A program made the translations under genes and the position numbers. Shown here piece by piece: positions 15,833 to 24,926 of a stretch of 64,000 nt of DNA. Below the pieces are notes generated by a model. It did no database searches and was not told the origin of the DNA. It worked only from the letters and a program-made list of their open reading frames with translations. Numbering within the stretch: the first letter of the stretch is position 1; each line of letters starts with the position of its first letter. Source of the stretch: Planctomycetia bacterium (GTDB lineage: Bacteria > Planctomycetota > Brocadiia > Brocadiales > Brocadiaceae); assembly GCA_015075005.1 (NCBI GenBank), contig JABTVC010000002.1, forward strand, positions 372,001 to 436,000, written 5' to 3'.

Positions 15833-17275
15833 TTAATTCCTATGGAAGGTTAGTTTTAAGAATTTCCTGGTATTGGGAGTAACCTTTACCTTGTTATCAA
15901 TACATATTCCTATAACCCAGATCGGTTGATTGTTCATTGCGACAATAGGGGTAGTATCACGTTCTTTCACAGGGATTTTTTTATCAATAAAGATGTCTTT
16001 TAGTTTTTTGTGACCGTTGGTGCCCAGGGGAGATATTTTATCTCCCTTCTTCCTCCCCCTTACCGTGATGGGCATTTCTATACTTTGTATATTAAAGATT
16101 TCTTCGTTTTTTGTCTTGTTTTTTTTGTATGCTTCCATCGAAAAGTTTTGCATGTCAACTATTTCAGATACTAAGTGTCCCAAAGGATAAACGGGTGTAT
16201 TTCCTGGTATCTTGACCGTGGTTTCAGATAATGCTATGCATGGCTTATGGAAAAGGTCTTTTTGGAAATGGAACATTCCGTGTTCATGCCACAATGAAAG
16301 TTTCCCGGGCAGTTGGAAGTGCCGTCCCTTTCCTTCCCTGGTTATTTCATCAAGTATCTTTGTGTAATGCTTATAGGTAATCTCGTTTAATGGTATCTGC
16401 AGGATATTCAATATCTCTCGTAATGCGAAATATTGCAATATCTTCGGCTGTTTTGCCAGCAAATGAGTATCAATAATATACGTGCATTCCCTTTCTTCTT
16501 TTGTGACGGCTTTTACTATATTCTTTGCTTCTGAGATCAGATACTCATTGTTTATGTTGAGGATTTGACCTAGCTGCATGAGTAAGTTTTTGATATTGGG
16601 GTTGTATTGGTTTTCCAGCAACGGGATTAATTCGAGTCGTATCTTATTCCGGAGATATATGGGCTCGTAATTGGAGGCATCTGTTCGGTACACACATTCT
16701 TTTTCTCTCAGGTATTCGATAACTTCTTTTCTCCAGGTAAAGAGAAGGGGGCGGATAAGTTGTATTGCGGAACCGCTGACTAATGGACGCTTTATGGGTA
16801 TTCCCTCAAGGCCTAACGTCCCGGTTCCCCGGAGTATACGATGAAGAATGGTCTCTGTGTTATCATCTGCCGTGTGTCCAACTGCAACGGCACAGGCGTT
16901 GTATTTTTGGGCTGATTCCATAAAGAACGTGTATCTTTCTCTGCGGGCTGTTTCTTCTATCGAACGTTTGGTTTGGTCTGCAATCTTTTGAATGTCTACA
17001 CTTTTCAGAAGAAAGTGCAGAGAGAGGTTTTTCGATAAATTTTTGACAAATTGCGCATCCTCTTCAGAGGATTTTCCACGAAGCTGATGGTTGAGATGGG
17101 CTACAAACAAGCTAAGGTTAAGATTCTTGCCCGAGTTAATGGAGTTGAGGATTGTAATAAGGGCAACGGAATCAGGCCCGCCAGATACCGCAACAATGAT
17201 TGTATCGTGAGGTTGAATAAGAAGGTGTTTCTGTACGGTAGTAAGGACTTCGCAAGGTAGTTTGTCTAACCGCAT
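15833..17275 (-). CDS. tilS: tRNA(Ile)-lysidine synthase
   Basis: 480 residues. TilS uses ATP to attach lysine to C34 of the CAU-anticodon tRNA-Ile, making it read AUA; it is essential and cytosolic. The PP-loop motif is at about residues 30-38 (VSGGPDSVAL). It is followed by VAHLNHQLRGKSSEEDAQFV, ETARRERYTFF and the VGHTADDNTETILHRILRGTG segment that forms the active site. The C-terminal TilS domain includes TVRGRKKGDKISPLGTNGHKKLKDIFIDKKIP. The length is normal for the family and the frame is unbroken. The gene is divergent from the DUF192 gene. Confidence 0.96.
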   Translation of the reverse strand: MRLDKLPCEVLTTVQKHLLIQPHDTIIVAVSGGPDSVALITILNSINSGKNLNLSLFVAHLNHQLRGKSSEEDAQFVKNLSKNLSLHFLLKSVDIQKIADQTKRSIEETARRERYTFFMESAQKYNACAVAVGHTADDNTETILHRILRGTGTLGLEGIPIKRPLVSGSAIQLIRPLLFTWRKEVIEYLREKECVYRTDASNYEPIYLRNKIRLELIPLLENQYNPNIKNLLMQLGQILNINNEYLISEAKNIVKAVTKEERECTYIIDTHLLAKQPKILQYFALREILNILQIPLNEITYKHYTKILDEITREGKGRHFQLPGKLSLWHEHGMFHFQKDLFHKPCIALSETTVKIPGNTPVYPLGHLVSEIVDMQNFSMEAYKKNKTKNEEIFNIQSIEMPITVRGRKKGDKISPLGTNGHKKLKDIFIDKKIPVKERDTTPIVAMNNQPIWVIGICIDNKVKVTPNTRKFLKLTFHRN

Positions 17276-17324
17276 GATCAGAACTATATCCGGTTATTTT
17301 GAGTAAGTCAAGTTTAGAAATAGG

Positions 17325-17352
17325 TTGACATTATTTTCAGGGTGCGTAAAAT
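17325..17352 (+). promoter_or_regulatory. Sigma70-type promoter for the DUF192 gene
   Basis: TTGACA at 17325-17330, a 16-base spacer and TAAAAT at 17347-17352, about 36 bases before the start codon, in the divergent tilS/DUF192 intergenic region. It probably also serves the following TPR and FGE-like genes. Confidence 0.65.
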
Positions 17353-17388
17353 ATTTATCGCCTTGTAATTTTTATAGAGAAGGGTGGC

Positions 17389-17886
17389 GTGGACGTGGGG
17401 AAGGAACAGAAGTATTTTCTTATAGTGCTTTTCATTTGTGTGTGGCTCATATATAATGGTTGCCTGGGGACTTGTCCTGGTGAGGCAAAAAGAAATAAAG
17501 TATTACCAATAAGCGTGGCTGGAATCGAGCTGGAAGTTGAGGTGGCAATTACGCCCGAAGAGCAAATTTTGGGTTTGATGTATCGGGATACATTGGGTGA
17601 CAATGAAGGGATGCTCTTTGTTTTTCCTAAAGAGAAACAGCTGTCCTTTTGGATGAAGGATACGCGCATTCCTCTTTCTATAGCTTTTATTAAGGCAGAT
17701 GGCCGAATAATACAAATAGAATCAATGAGGCCTTATAGTTTGGATACTCACGTTTCAAGAGAAAAGGTCAGCTATGCACTGGAGATGAAGAGCGGCTGGT
17801 TTAAGGCACGCAACATAAAAGAGGGCGATACAGTAAAGATACCACGGGCGAATATTGGCAGGGAAGAGACAAGGGTTGAAAGATAA
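17389..17886 (+). CDS. DUF192 family exported protein
   Basis: 165 residues from a GTG start. Residues 1-32 form a signal or anchor segment (FLIVLFICVWLIYNGCLG). The DUF192 domain follows, with GLMYRDTLGDNEGMLFVFPKEKQLSFWMKDTRIPLSIAFI and the closing SYALEMKSGWFKARNIKEGDTVKI. DUF192 proteins are small envelope beta-barrel proteins of unknown activity. It is the first gene of a short plus-strand run with a TPR lipoprotein and an FGE-like protein. Family assignment is firm. Confidence 0.9.
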   Translation: MDVGKEQKYFLIVLFICVWLIYNGCLGTCPGEAKRNKVLPISVAGIELEVEVAITPEEQILGLMYRDTLGDNEGMLFVFPKEKQLSFWMKDTRIPLSIAFIKADGRIIQIESMRPYSLDTHVSREKVSYALEMKSGWFKARNIKEGDTVKIPRANIGREETRVER

Positions 17887-17923
17887 ATTTGTGATACTTC
17901 GTTAAGAAAAGGGAGCGCGTTGA

Positions 17924-18673
17924 GTGAATACAAAGTGGGCGGGAATACTAGGTGTAAGCGGTTTGTTTTTCCTCGTCACGTCGTCTGGCTTGCCAGGGTG
18001 TAAGAAAGAGTCGCCACGGGCACATGTGGAAAAAACCGTACTGTCGGATAGTGAAACACAAAAAGGGCATAAAGAAATCGGTTTGGCGCTTTATGAGAAA
18101 GGGGAAAATGCCGGGGCAATTGAAGAATTCAAAAAAGCAATTACGAATAATACAGCAGATGTTGCGGTCTATTTCGCGCTTGCATCTGCCTATTCTGATG
18201 AAGAGATGGTACGTGAAGCAATCGGTGCATATACAAAGGTCGTTGAATTAGAACCAAATCATATCGAGGCGCATTATAATTTAGGCTTTATTCTTTTAGA
18301 CGAAGGTTCCTGCGAAGAAGGTATTAAGGAGTTAAAAAAGGTTTCGGAGATAGACCCGACATATGAAGACGTTTTGTATAGTCTGGGTGATGCGTATTAT
18401 GGTTGTAAAAAAATTGATGATGCGATAGAGACATGGAAAACACTCCTCCTGAATGACCCTGACGACAGTGTGCTCCATTATAACCTTAGCCTTGCTTATC
18501 GGGACAAGGGACAACGGGAGCTTGCGATGTCTGAGGCAGAAAAGGCAATTGCGTGTAATCCGAAAAACGAGGATGCAAAAAAATTATTTCAGCAGCTGAC
18601 CAGGAAAAAGAGAAGAGTCGAAAGATCAGGCAACGTTAAAAATAAGAAAAGAACAGAGGATAAAAATAAATAA
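17924..18673 (+). CDS. TPR-repeat lipoprotein
   Basis: 249 residues from a GTG start. A hydrophobic leader ends in the lipobox LPGC (about residues 23-26), so the mature protein is probably lipid-anchored. About five TPR units follow from residue 45 (LYEKGENAGAIEEFKKAI, AYTKVVELEPNHIEAHYNLGFIL, VLYSLGDAYYGCKKIDDAIETW, LHYNLSLAYRDKGQRELAMSEAEKAI). The last 30 residues are a Lys/Arg-rich tail. It is likely an envelope scaffold; the partner is unknown. It lies 37 bases after the DUF192 gene. Confidence 0.85.
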   Translation: MNTKWAGILGVSGLFFLVTSSGLPGCKKESPRAHVEKTVLSDSETQKGHKEIGLALYEKGENAGAIEEFKKAITNNTADVAVYFALASAYSDEEMVREAIGAYTKVVELEPNHIEAHYNLGFILLDEGSCEEGIKELKKVSEIDPTYEDVLYSLGDAYYGCKKIDDAIETWKTLLLNDPDDSVLHYNLSLAYRDKGQRELAMSEAEKAIACNPKNEDAKKLFQQLTRKKRRVERSGNVKNKKRTEDKNK

Positions 18674-18708
18674 TCGTAACCCTTTTCTTTGCTATAGGTG
18701 AGAGAATC

Positions 18709-19350
18709 ATGACGCAATTGGTAAGCATTATTAATAAGACAGACGACTCGGAAATGGTCCTTGTTCCGTCAGGTGAATTTGTAATGGGCGAGGAAAGAAG
18801 GGTTGTTTATATTGAAGCTTTTTATATCGATAAGTTTCCCATAACCAATTCTCAGTATAAAAAGTTTGTCGAAGAAACAGGAGGCAGGAAACCTTTGTTT
18901 TGGAATAACGAGCGATTTAACAAGCCATCCCAACCGGTTGTGGGCGTTAGCTGGGACGAGGCTATTGCATATGCCAAATGGGCAGGCAAACGGCTTCCCA
19001 GGGAAATGGAATGGGAAAAAGCAGCGCGCGGGACCGATGGAAGAGAGTATCCGTGGGGAAATATACAACCGGATATTAAAAAAGCGGTTTACAATCTGGA
19101 TCCAAACACCGGCGCCCCGGCACCAGTTGGCGAACGGAAAGAAGGCGCTAGTCCTTATGGTTGTTTTGACATGGCTGGAAATGTTTGGGAATGGTGTGAA
19201 GATTGGTACGAAGAAGGAAAATTTCGCGTGGTGCGGGGTGGCTCATGGGTAAACCATCATTATATTCTGAGGAGTGCCTACCGGAGTTGCAGTTTTCCTG
19301 ATGGTAAGGATAATAATGTAGGGTTCCGCTGTGTGAAAGATGAGCAGTAA
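18709..19350 (+). CDS. Formylglycine-generating-enzyme-like (SUMF1/FGE-sulfatase domain) protein
   Basis: 213 residues covering nearly the whole FGE-sulfatase fold: MVLVPSGEFVMGEE, EAFYIDKFPITNSQYKKFV, VVGVSWDEAIAYAKWAGKRLPREMEWEKAARGTDGREYPWG, GCFDMAGNVWEWCEDWY, VVRGGSWVN and NVGFRC. True formylglycine-generating enzymes oxidise a sulfatase cysteine using two cysteines in the C-terminal GGSW-to-GFRC part. Here that stretch has only Cys in YRSC and FRC, and no sulfatase lies alongside, so a role in another modification or in ergothioneine-type chemistry cannot be excluded. There is no signal peptide. Its stop codon directly abuts the stop of the convergent Minf_1886-type gene. Confidence 0.85.
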   Translation: MTQLVSIINKTDDSEMVLVPSGEFVMGEERRVVYIEAFYIDKFPITNSQYKKFVEETGGRKPLFWNNERFNKPSQPVVGVSWDEAIAYAKWAGKRLPREMEWEKAARGTDGREYPWGNIQPDIKKAVYNLDPNTGAPAPVGERKEGASPYGCFDMAGNVWEWCEDWYEEGKFRVVRGGSWVNHHYILRSAYRSCSFPDGKDNNVGFRCVKDEQ

Positions 19351-19788
19351 TTATCTTTTCTTGATACCCAGGGCATGTAATGATAAGTGGATATCGTATT
19401 TCCCATCGAACTTGAATCCTTCCTCAAAGACTTTCTTAAGATCGTAAGTATTTTTAAAGTCATCGGGTGAATCGGTTTCCGTTTTTCCCATAAGACCGTT
19501 TTCCACCAGGTTAAAGACGATATTTCCAAAATCTGCATCCTGATGTATGCCCCATTGTTTAAATACGGTTAAAGCCATAAAACCGAATTGCTTTAATGCA
19601 TATTTCCTGACGCCCTCCATGAGTTGTTTCCCGGTAACATGACGATCCCGGTCGGTTGTTTTATGTTGATTTTTGCCAAGCATATTTGTGGTGTAGTCAA
19701 GGGCCTCAAATACAAATTGGTAAGCTTGCAGGGAATAGCGAGGATCTTTTTTAATAATATCCTTTATCTTGTTCCATGCCTTTGTCAT
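19351..19788 (-). CDS. Minf_1886-like protein (Verrucomicrobia/Planctomycetes-restricted family)
   Basis: About 145 residues from the ATG at 19788, chosen because a GGAG site lies about 9 bases upstream (the frame extends to 19830 without one). The sequence DPRYSLQAYQFVFEALDYTT, RHVTGKQLMEGVRKYALKQFGFMALTVFKQWGI and FGNIVFNLVENGLMGKTETDS matches the small Minf_1886 family as I remember it, for which no function is known. It probably shares a transcript with metG and ricT upstream on the same strand. It supports a PVC-group host. Confidence 0.75.
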   Translation of the reverse strand: MTKAWNKIKDIIKKDPRYSLQAYQFVFEALDYTTNMLGKNQHKTTDRDRHVTGKQLMEGVRKYALKQFGFMALTVFKQWGIHQDADFGNIVFNLVENGLMGKTETDSPDDFKNTYDLKKVFEEGFKFDGKYDIHLSLHALGIKKR

Positions 19789-19816
19789 ATATATTTCTCC
19801 AGGTGGTGATAATGGT

Positions 19817-21353
19817 TTACGCAGATTCAATTTTTGGGAATAAGGGTTTACCTTTTCGCACGACAGTGCCTTCCTTGAGTTTTTGCTGGAATTCCAGGCA
19901 CAGAGGTTGGTTGTTTTCCATCGCGCCGAGTTGTCGTTGTATTTCCACTGCGGTTTTTGGCATAAAAGGATAAATAAAAACAGAAATATCCTTGATGGCC
20001 ATGGCTAAGGTACCAAGGACTGTGGCGAGCTGTGGTCTTGTATCGGTTGTTTTGGCCAGCAACCAGGGCTTTTTATCTTCTATGAATTTATTGACGCGGG
20101 CTATAAATTCCCAAATAACCTCAAGCGCCCTGCTAAATTGGAGTTTATCCATTTCATTACACATGGTATCATGGGTAACGTGTGATGCGCCTTTTAGTTC
20201 ATCGTAATCACTGGCGAACTCAGGACGATTCCCTGAAAATATTTTTCGATCATGGTCAATGTGCGCTGCAATAGATTGCCAAGGTCGTTACCGAGGTCGG
20301 AATTTATCCTATGGATGAGAGCGCTATACGAGAAATTTCCATCTCCCCCAAAGGGAACTTCTCTCAGTAAAAAATATCTATAGGCATCAGCGCCATAAGA
20401 TTGGATAATGCTGACCGGGTCTATTGCATTGCCCAAAGATTTTGATATCTTTTTGCCTTCAATAGTCCACCATCCGTGCGCAAAGATTTGAAGGGTAAAT
20501 CAATTTTTAATGACATGAGTATAGCCGGCCAGATAACCCCATGAAACCACAAGATTTCTTTTCCAATGATATGAACGTTTGCAGGCCAGTATTTTTGAAA
20601 TTTTTGTATGTCGTCGTCGTAACCGAGAGCGGTAATATAGTTCAGAAGCGCATCAATCCAGACATAAATAGTATGAGTTTGGTCTGTAGGGACCTGGATA
20701 CCCCATTCTATGGCAGAGCGGCTGATACTGATGTCTTCTACGGGGGATTTAATCCTCTGCAGTAATTCATTTCTTCTCGATTCCGGCTGGATGAAGTGAG
20801 GATGCTTTTCGTGAAATTCAAGAAGGCTTTTCTGGTATTTTGATAAGCGGAAAAAATAATTTTTTTCCTTTACTTTTTCAACGGCCCGATTACATTCGGG
20901 GCATTTCTTTTCTTTCAGTTGTGATTCAATCCAGAAACTCTCGCAGGGGATACAATACCATCCTTCGTATTCTCCCAGATAGATATCGCCATTTTCCTGG
21001 ATTTGCTGAAAGATTTTTTTTACGCGGCTGCAATGCCGGTCCTCGGTTGTCCGGATGAAATCATCATAAGAGATGTTGAGGTCGTTCCATAAGGTTTTGA
21101 ATGTATCTACCACGCCATTAACAAATTCTATGGGGGATTTATCGCAGACTTGCGCTGCTTTTTGGATTTTTTGCCCATGTTCATCTGTTCCCGTCAGGAA
21201 GAACACATCGAGGTTTTTTGCCCTTTTGTATCGAGCCAGTGCGTCGGCAGCTATGGTAGTATATGAGTGGCCGATATGTGGTATGTCATTAACATAATAA
21301 ATGGGTGTTGTAAGATAAAAGGTATGTTTACTCACGACTGCAATCCTTTTCAC
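19817..21353 (-). CDS. metG: Methionyl-tRNA synthetase (two frameshifts as read)
   Basis: A class I aminoacyl-tRNA synthetase charging tRNA-Met, essential. The first frame (21353-20421) holds TTPIYYVNDIPHIGHSYTTIAADALARY with the HIGH motif, FLTGTDEHGQKIQ, the zinc-type knuckle CIPCESFW...CPECNRAV and VWIDALLNYI. Near 20487 a missing A shifts the frame; the next piece should read FAHGWWTIEGKKISKSLGNAID, restoring the KMSKS-type loop. Near 20223 a missing C shifts it again (EFASDYDELKGASHVTHDT), leading into the anticodon-binding helical domain that ends at 19817. Joined, it is about 510 residues, a short-form MetRS without the dimerisation tail. Both breaks are single-base in short homopolymers, so a working gene is likely. 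Its start overlaps the end of ricT. Confidence 0.9.
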
Positions 21354-22212
21354 AGGGGTGGTCGCAAGATGTTTCTGTTTGTCGCGCGGGTTCCCTTACC
21401 CTGTCAATAATATCAGACACTGATGCATGTACCCTGCTTCCGTTCTCTAATTCAATGGTAACTTGTTGTTGTAATACATCGCAATTAACAATTTCACCAA
21501 TTCCTTTTGCAGTTTTGACGACAGAGCCTTTTCTTGGTAACGTGTGTCTTAAGTCTTCATAGACCTTATCTTCGTACCGTAAACAGCACATAAGCCGGCC
21601 ACATCGCCCGGAGATCTTGGATGGATCTAGTGTGGCTTTCTGATTTTTTGCCATTTTCATGGTAACGGGTTCGAGGTTTTGAGGAAAGATCTGCAACACA
21701 ACTCCCGCCCGCAGTGTTCATAATCAGCTAAAAGCCTTGCTTCATCCCGAACCCCGATTTGCTTCATTTCTATGCGGGCCTGGTATTCTTTTGCCAGATC
21801 CTTTACAAGTTCCCTAAAATCTACGCGGCCATTGGCGAGATAATAGAAAATAATTTTTTTGGTTCCCAAATAAGTGTTCAACACTAGCCAGTTTCATGAG
21901 GAGTTTGTGCTCTCTTATCTTTTTTTGGCAATATTTGAATTCGAAAGGAATCAACTCGTCGTATATTTTTTTTTGTTTTTCCTTGTCTTCAGGGGTGGCT
22001 TTCCGTAAAATTTCTCCAAGATTTTCGATGGGGATGTCGTCGGCGATTTCTTTGACCCTGGCGATGACCTCGCCAAACTCTACGCCCCGGTGTGAACGAA
22101 TTATAACCGGATCGCCCTCTTTGAGTGAGTTAAATGCAGCGTAGAAATCGGATGTATTTTTCAGAACACCGTATCGGATAGTCAGAACGTGTCGCATGAA
22201 GGTGTATTGCAA
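21328..22212 (-). CDS. ricT: RicT/PSP1 C-terminal domain protein (two frameshifts as read)
   Basis: A PSP1-domain protein of the RicT/YaaT type, which in Bacillus acts with RicA and RicF on RNA processing and development. The pieces are 22212-21814 (VRYGVLK-type start, SHRGVEFGEVIARVKE), 21884-21657 (IIFYYLANGRVDFRELVKDLAKEYQARIEMKQIGVRDEARLLADYEHCGRELCC) and 21699-21328 (VTMKMAKNQKATLDPSKISGRCGRLMCCLRYE). The conserved cysteines of HCGRELCC and GRCGRLMCCLRYE are present. An extra A in the run at 21854-21860 and a missing A at 21677-21680 account for both frame changes. The joined length of about 290 residues is normal. Adjacent to metG. Confidence 0.85.
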
Positions 22213-22431
22213 AAGAGGTGCATGCCGCTATGGTATAGACAATACTCGTATCATCATAGCAATTATATTACGCCTTGTCAAGTTTCACGGTCTTTGGAGT
22301 TGTTATGATTGTGTGTAATTGTTTTATTGGATTACACGTGCACTGATCGTTTATAGTGTGACAATACCGCCTTGTGAAAAGCAGGTGTTATTGCTCACAA
22401 AGTGGAGATAAAATATTTCAGGATTTAGGAT

Positions 22432-22974
22432 ATGAAGCGGGCAACAAGAAAATTTTTGGTCTGTTTGGTGGTAGTAATAATTCCTATGATACTGGCGGAA
22501 AGTTCTTTATTCGCACAAGATGTGTCTAATAAATTAAATATGCTGGAGATCGTTATTTCAAATCTTATCGCAAGGGTTGAGGCTTTAGAAAAACGGGTGA
22601 ATACATTAGAAAAAAATCTTTCTGCAGGAGTCTCGAAGGCGCCAAAAAGAGAGATGCCTGCTAAAGAGACCGCCGGACCTTCTTTCGCGGGTGGATTTGA
22701 AGATATTGGAAATGGATTTTTTTTAAAAAATGTGCGGTTTAATCCATTTGGCGATAACGTGCTTTTTGCCGGTGAGATAGCGAATAGATCTGAAAAAAAT
22801 TATCGCTTTGCAAAATTTAAAATAGAAATATATGATGATCGTAATTTGCTTGTTAAAACAGAAGAATTTACCATACCAGATAGTCCGAAAGACAGCGTAA
22901 AACCCTTCGAGGCCATGCTTTTTGGCATAGATGCAGACCTTGTTAGCCGGTATGTGATTCGTGCGGCTGATTAA
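22432..22974 (+). CDS. Small exported coiled-coil protein with FxLYD-like domain
   Basis: 180 residues. The signal peptide is about residues 1-28 (FLVCLVVVIIPMILAESSLFAQ). A heptad-rich coiled coil follows at about residues 32-65 (LEIVISNLIARVEALEKRVNTLEKNL), then a Lys/Pro linker. The beta-rich domain (FLKNVRFNPFGDNVLFAGEIANRSEKNYRFAKFKIEIYDDRNLLVKTEEF) resembles FxLYD-type domains of secreted proteins. No catalytic residues are evident. It is isolated: divergent from ricT and convergent with the small membrane protein at 23002. Confidence 0.7.
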   Translation: MKRATRKFLVCLVVVIIPMILAESSLFAQDVSNKLNMLEIVISNLIARVEALEKRVNTLEKNLSAGVSKAPKREMPAKETAGPSFAGGFEDIGNGFFLKNVRFNPFGDNVLFAGEIANRSEKNYRFAKFKIEIYDDRNLLVKTEEFTIPDSPKDSVKPFEAMLFGIDADLVSRYVIRAAD

Positions 22975-23001
22975 GGAATACATACCAAATGGCCGGGCTT
23001 A

Positions 23002-23292
23002 TTACGGAAGAAGAAACGCCTTCATTAAACGATAAAGTACATAAGAGAAAAGACCTAATACGGAAAAGAGGATGATAACTTCTATAAAGACAATTTTATC
23101 CCTTTTCTTCATCATTTCTTGAACTTTTCTTATATCCTGCGAACTAAGCCATATTCCTTCCCATGGGTATATTCCCTGTGCCTTGTGTTTTTCAAATTCC
23201 TTTATGATCCCCCCCTGTACCTTTTCCTTTGCTTTCTCTCTCAATTCCCGGATCTTCAGGGTAAGGGCGTCATCTTTTTTCGTTTTGGTCAT
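23002..23292 (-). CDS. Small single-span membrane protein at the end of the EPS locus
   Basis: About 96 residues from MTKTKKDDALTLKIRELREKAKEK. The frame is open to 23358, but I prefer the start at 23292 because it lies five bases after the stop of the preceding gene, suggesting translational coupling. A charged helical N-terminus is followed by one transmembrane segment (IVFIEVIILFSVLGLFSYVLYRLM). I do not recognise a family. It is the last gene of the minus-strand exopolysaccharide locus. Confidence 0.55.
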   Translation of the reverse strand: MTKTKKDDALTLKIRELREKAKEKVQGGIIKEFEKHKAQGIYPWEGIWLSSQDIRKVQEMMKKRDKIVFIEVIILFSVLGLFSYVLYRLMKAFLLP

Positions 23293-23296
23293 AGCA

Positions 23297-23536
23297 TTAG
23301 AACTGCAGGTGTAAAAGGAAAACAAAAAGTAAAAAATTAAAAACCAAAATAAAGACACCCAAAAATATACCGAAAAGAATACCGCCCATATATTGTAAAG
23401 GGCAAGACATCTTCTTTAGGAAAAGAAAGGGCATGGGTGGAATATGTCCTTCATCTTCGGCCTGATTCTGGATCTGTTCAAAAAACCTCTTTCGCTCTTT
23501 TTTTTCAAGGATAGCCTGTATTTCTTCATCTACCAT
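23297..23536 (-). CDS. Small membrane protein downstream of the wzz-like gene
   Basis: 79 residues: an acidic/basic helical N-terminus (MVDEEIQAILEKKERKRFFEQIQNQ), then a long hydrophobic stretch (MGGILFGIFLGVFILVFNFLLFVFLLHL) forming one or two membrane spans. It starts seven bases after the restored stop of the chain-length gene. It is of unknown family, possibly an accessory to the Wzz-like protein. Confidence 0.5.
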   Translation of the reverse strand: MVDEEIQAILEKKERKRFFEQIQNQAEDEGHIPPMPFLFLKKMSCPLQYMGGILFGIFLGVFILVFNFLLFVFLLHLQF

Positions 23537-23542
23537 TATGCC

Positions 23543-24915
23543 TCACCCCTGTATTGCTTTTAAGATATTCCACAGTCTATATATCCTTTTCTCGCGGGTA
23601 TCATCCAGATAATTCACAAAAAAGCAATACAATACACCTCCCGCAAGACCAGCCAGAGAGGCTATTGCCATATTCAACCAGAGAATGGGAAAGGAAGGTC
23701 TTTCGGTGGGGTTGCTTCGTCCACAAGAACGGCTACCTGGGGTGCCATTCTCTCCTGGGCCTTCACCTCTGCCAGATTTACCCTGAGTAACTCGACGAGC
23801 TTTCTATACCGCTCTGTTTCTGTGATAAGGGTATCGAGTTGGTACTTTAGCTTCGGTATTTCAAGAATCCTTCCCTCAATGCCCTTTAACGTCTTTTTGT
23901 TGCCTCGTATGGCGGCCTTTATACCCTCTCCATCAACATAAAGAATGGTTGCTTGTCTTCTCAAATTTTCGTAAAAGGTGTCAGGTGCTTTGACCTGACT
24001 CTTTATGACAACCTCAATTTCTTTATTGATATTTTTTGCAACCTCTTCGTAATTTTCTTTTAAGATCATATAATCAGGGTGGGTCTCTTTTATTTCCACC
24101 CTGAGTGCAGCCATCTTGGACTCTATATCTACTAATTGCGCCCGTAATTTTTCCAAAAGGGGACTTGTAATTATAAGTTCGGAGGCATTAAAAGCAACGG
24201 ACTCATCTTTTAATTTCCTTTTTGTTGTCAAAATTTTGTTCTTATTCTCATTGTATAAAGCTTGAGACGTCTCCAGTTGAGACTCAAAGGTTGTCTTCAT
24301 CGTGATGAGTTGTTTTATTTCCTCATCTAAGTTCGCCGTCCTGTTTTTTTGCTGGAAGACCTTTAATATCCCCTTTGCCCTTGAAAGGCTTTTTTGATAC
24401 CTGGCTATATCTTCTTCGAGTGTTGCCTGTCTTTCTGATTGGGATTTCAGAGAATATTCTCCCATAAGTTGCTTGAAATATTTTACATAGGCGTTAGCAA
24501 TATCAGCCGCCATGCGGGGGTTTTTATCTCTGGCGTAGACCTCGAGCATATACTCGTCACTTAAGACAAAATCCATATCCCTCCTCATTAAAGCTTCGGC
24601 TGTTTTGTGGGGGAAGTCTTTTTGGACAAGGCTGGCTATAGTTTGACTTTTAAGGATACCGATATACGGTCCATGTGGCTCCTCGTTGCTTGAAGGCATA
24701 AGGGGAGACCTGGCCATGATTTCTCCCGGAGATGTGAAAAAGGTCGTGACATCTGGTTCTTTCGGGACAAAGAATACAGCCTTTGCCTCATAGACAGGGG
24801 AAAGGATCTTCGACAACACCCCAGCGGTTATCATGGCGGAAAGGGTTATGGTGAGTATTATCAATTTCCTTTTATATAATATAAACCAGTATTCTAATAA
24901 GGTTTTATCCGCCAT
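23543..24915 (-). CDS. Wzz/GumC-type polysaccharide chain-length determinant (one frameshift as read)
   Basis: Residues 1-413 are in one frame. TM1 is about residues 14-34 (KLIILTITLSAMITAGVL), then a Wzz domain (YEAKAVFFVPKEPDV) and a long periplasmic coiled coil (about 150-390). The frame then stops after EATPPKDLPFPFSG. With one extra C near 23687-23690 it continues as PILWLNMAIASLAGLAGGVLYCFFVNYLDDTREKRIYRLW and ends at 23543, restoring the expected Pro-rich motif plus TM2. No tyrosine-kinase domain follows, so this is a stand-alone co-polymerase controlling polymer length with the Wzy-like ligase (29484) and Wza-like exporter (59498). Confidence 0.85.
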
Positions 24916-24926
24916 GAGTCCTTGAT

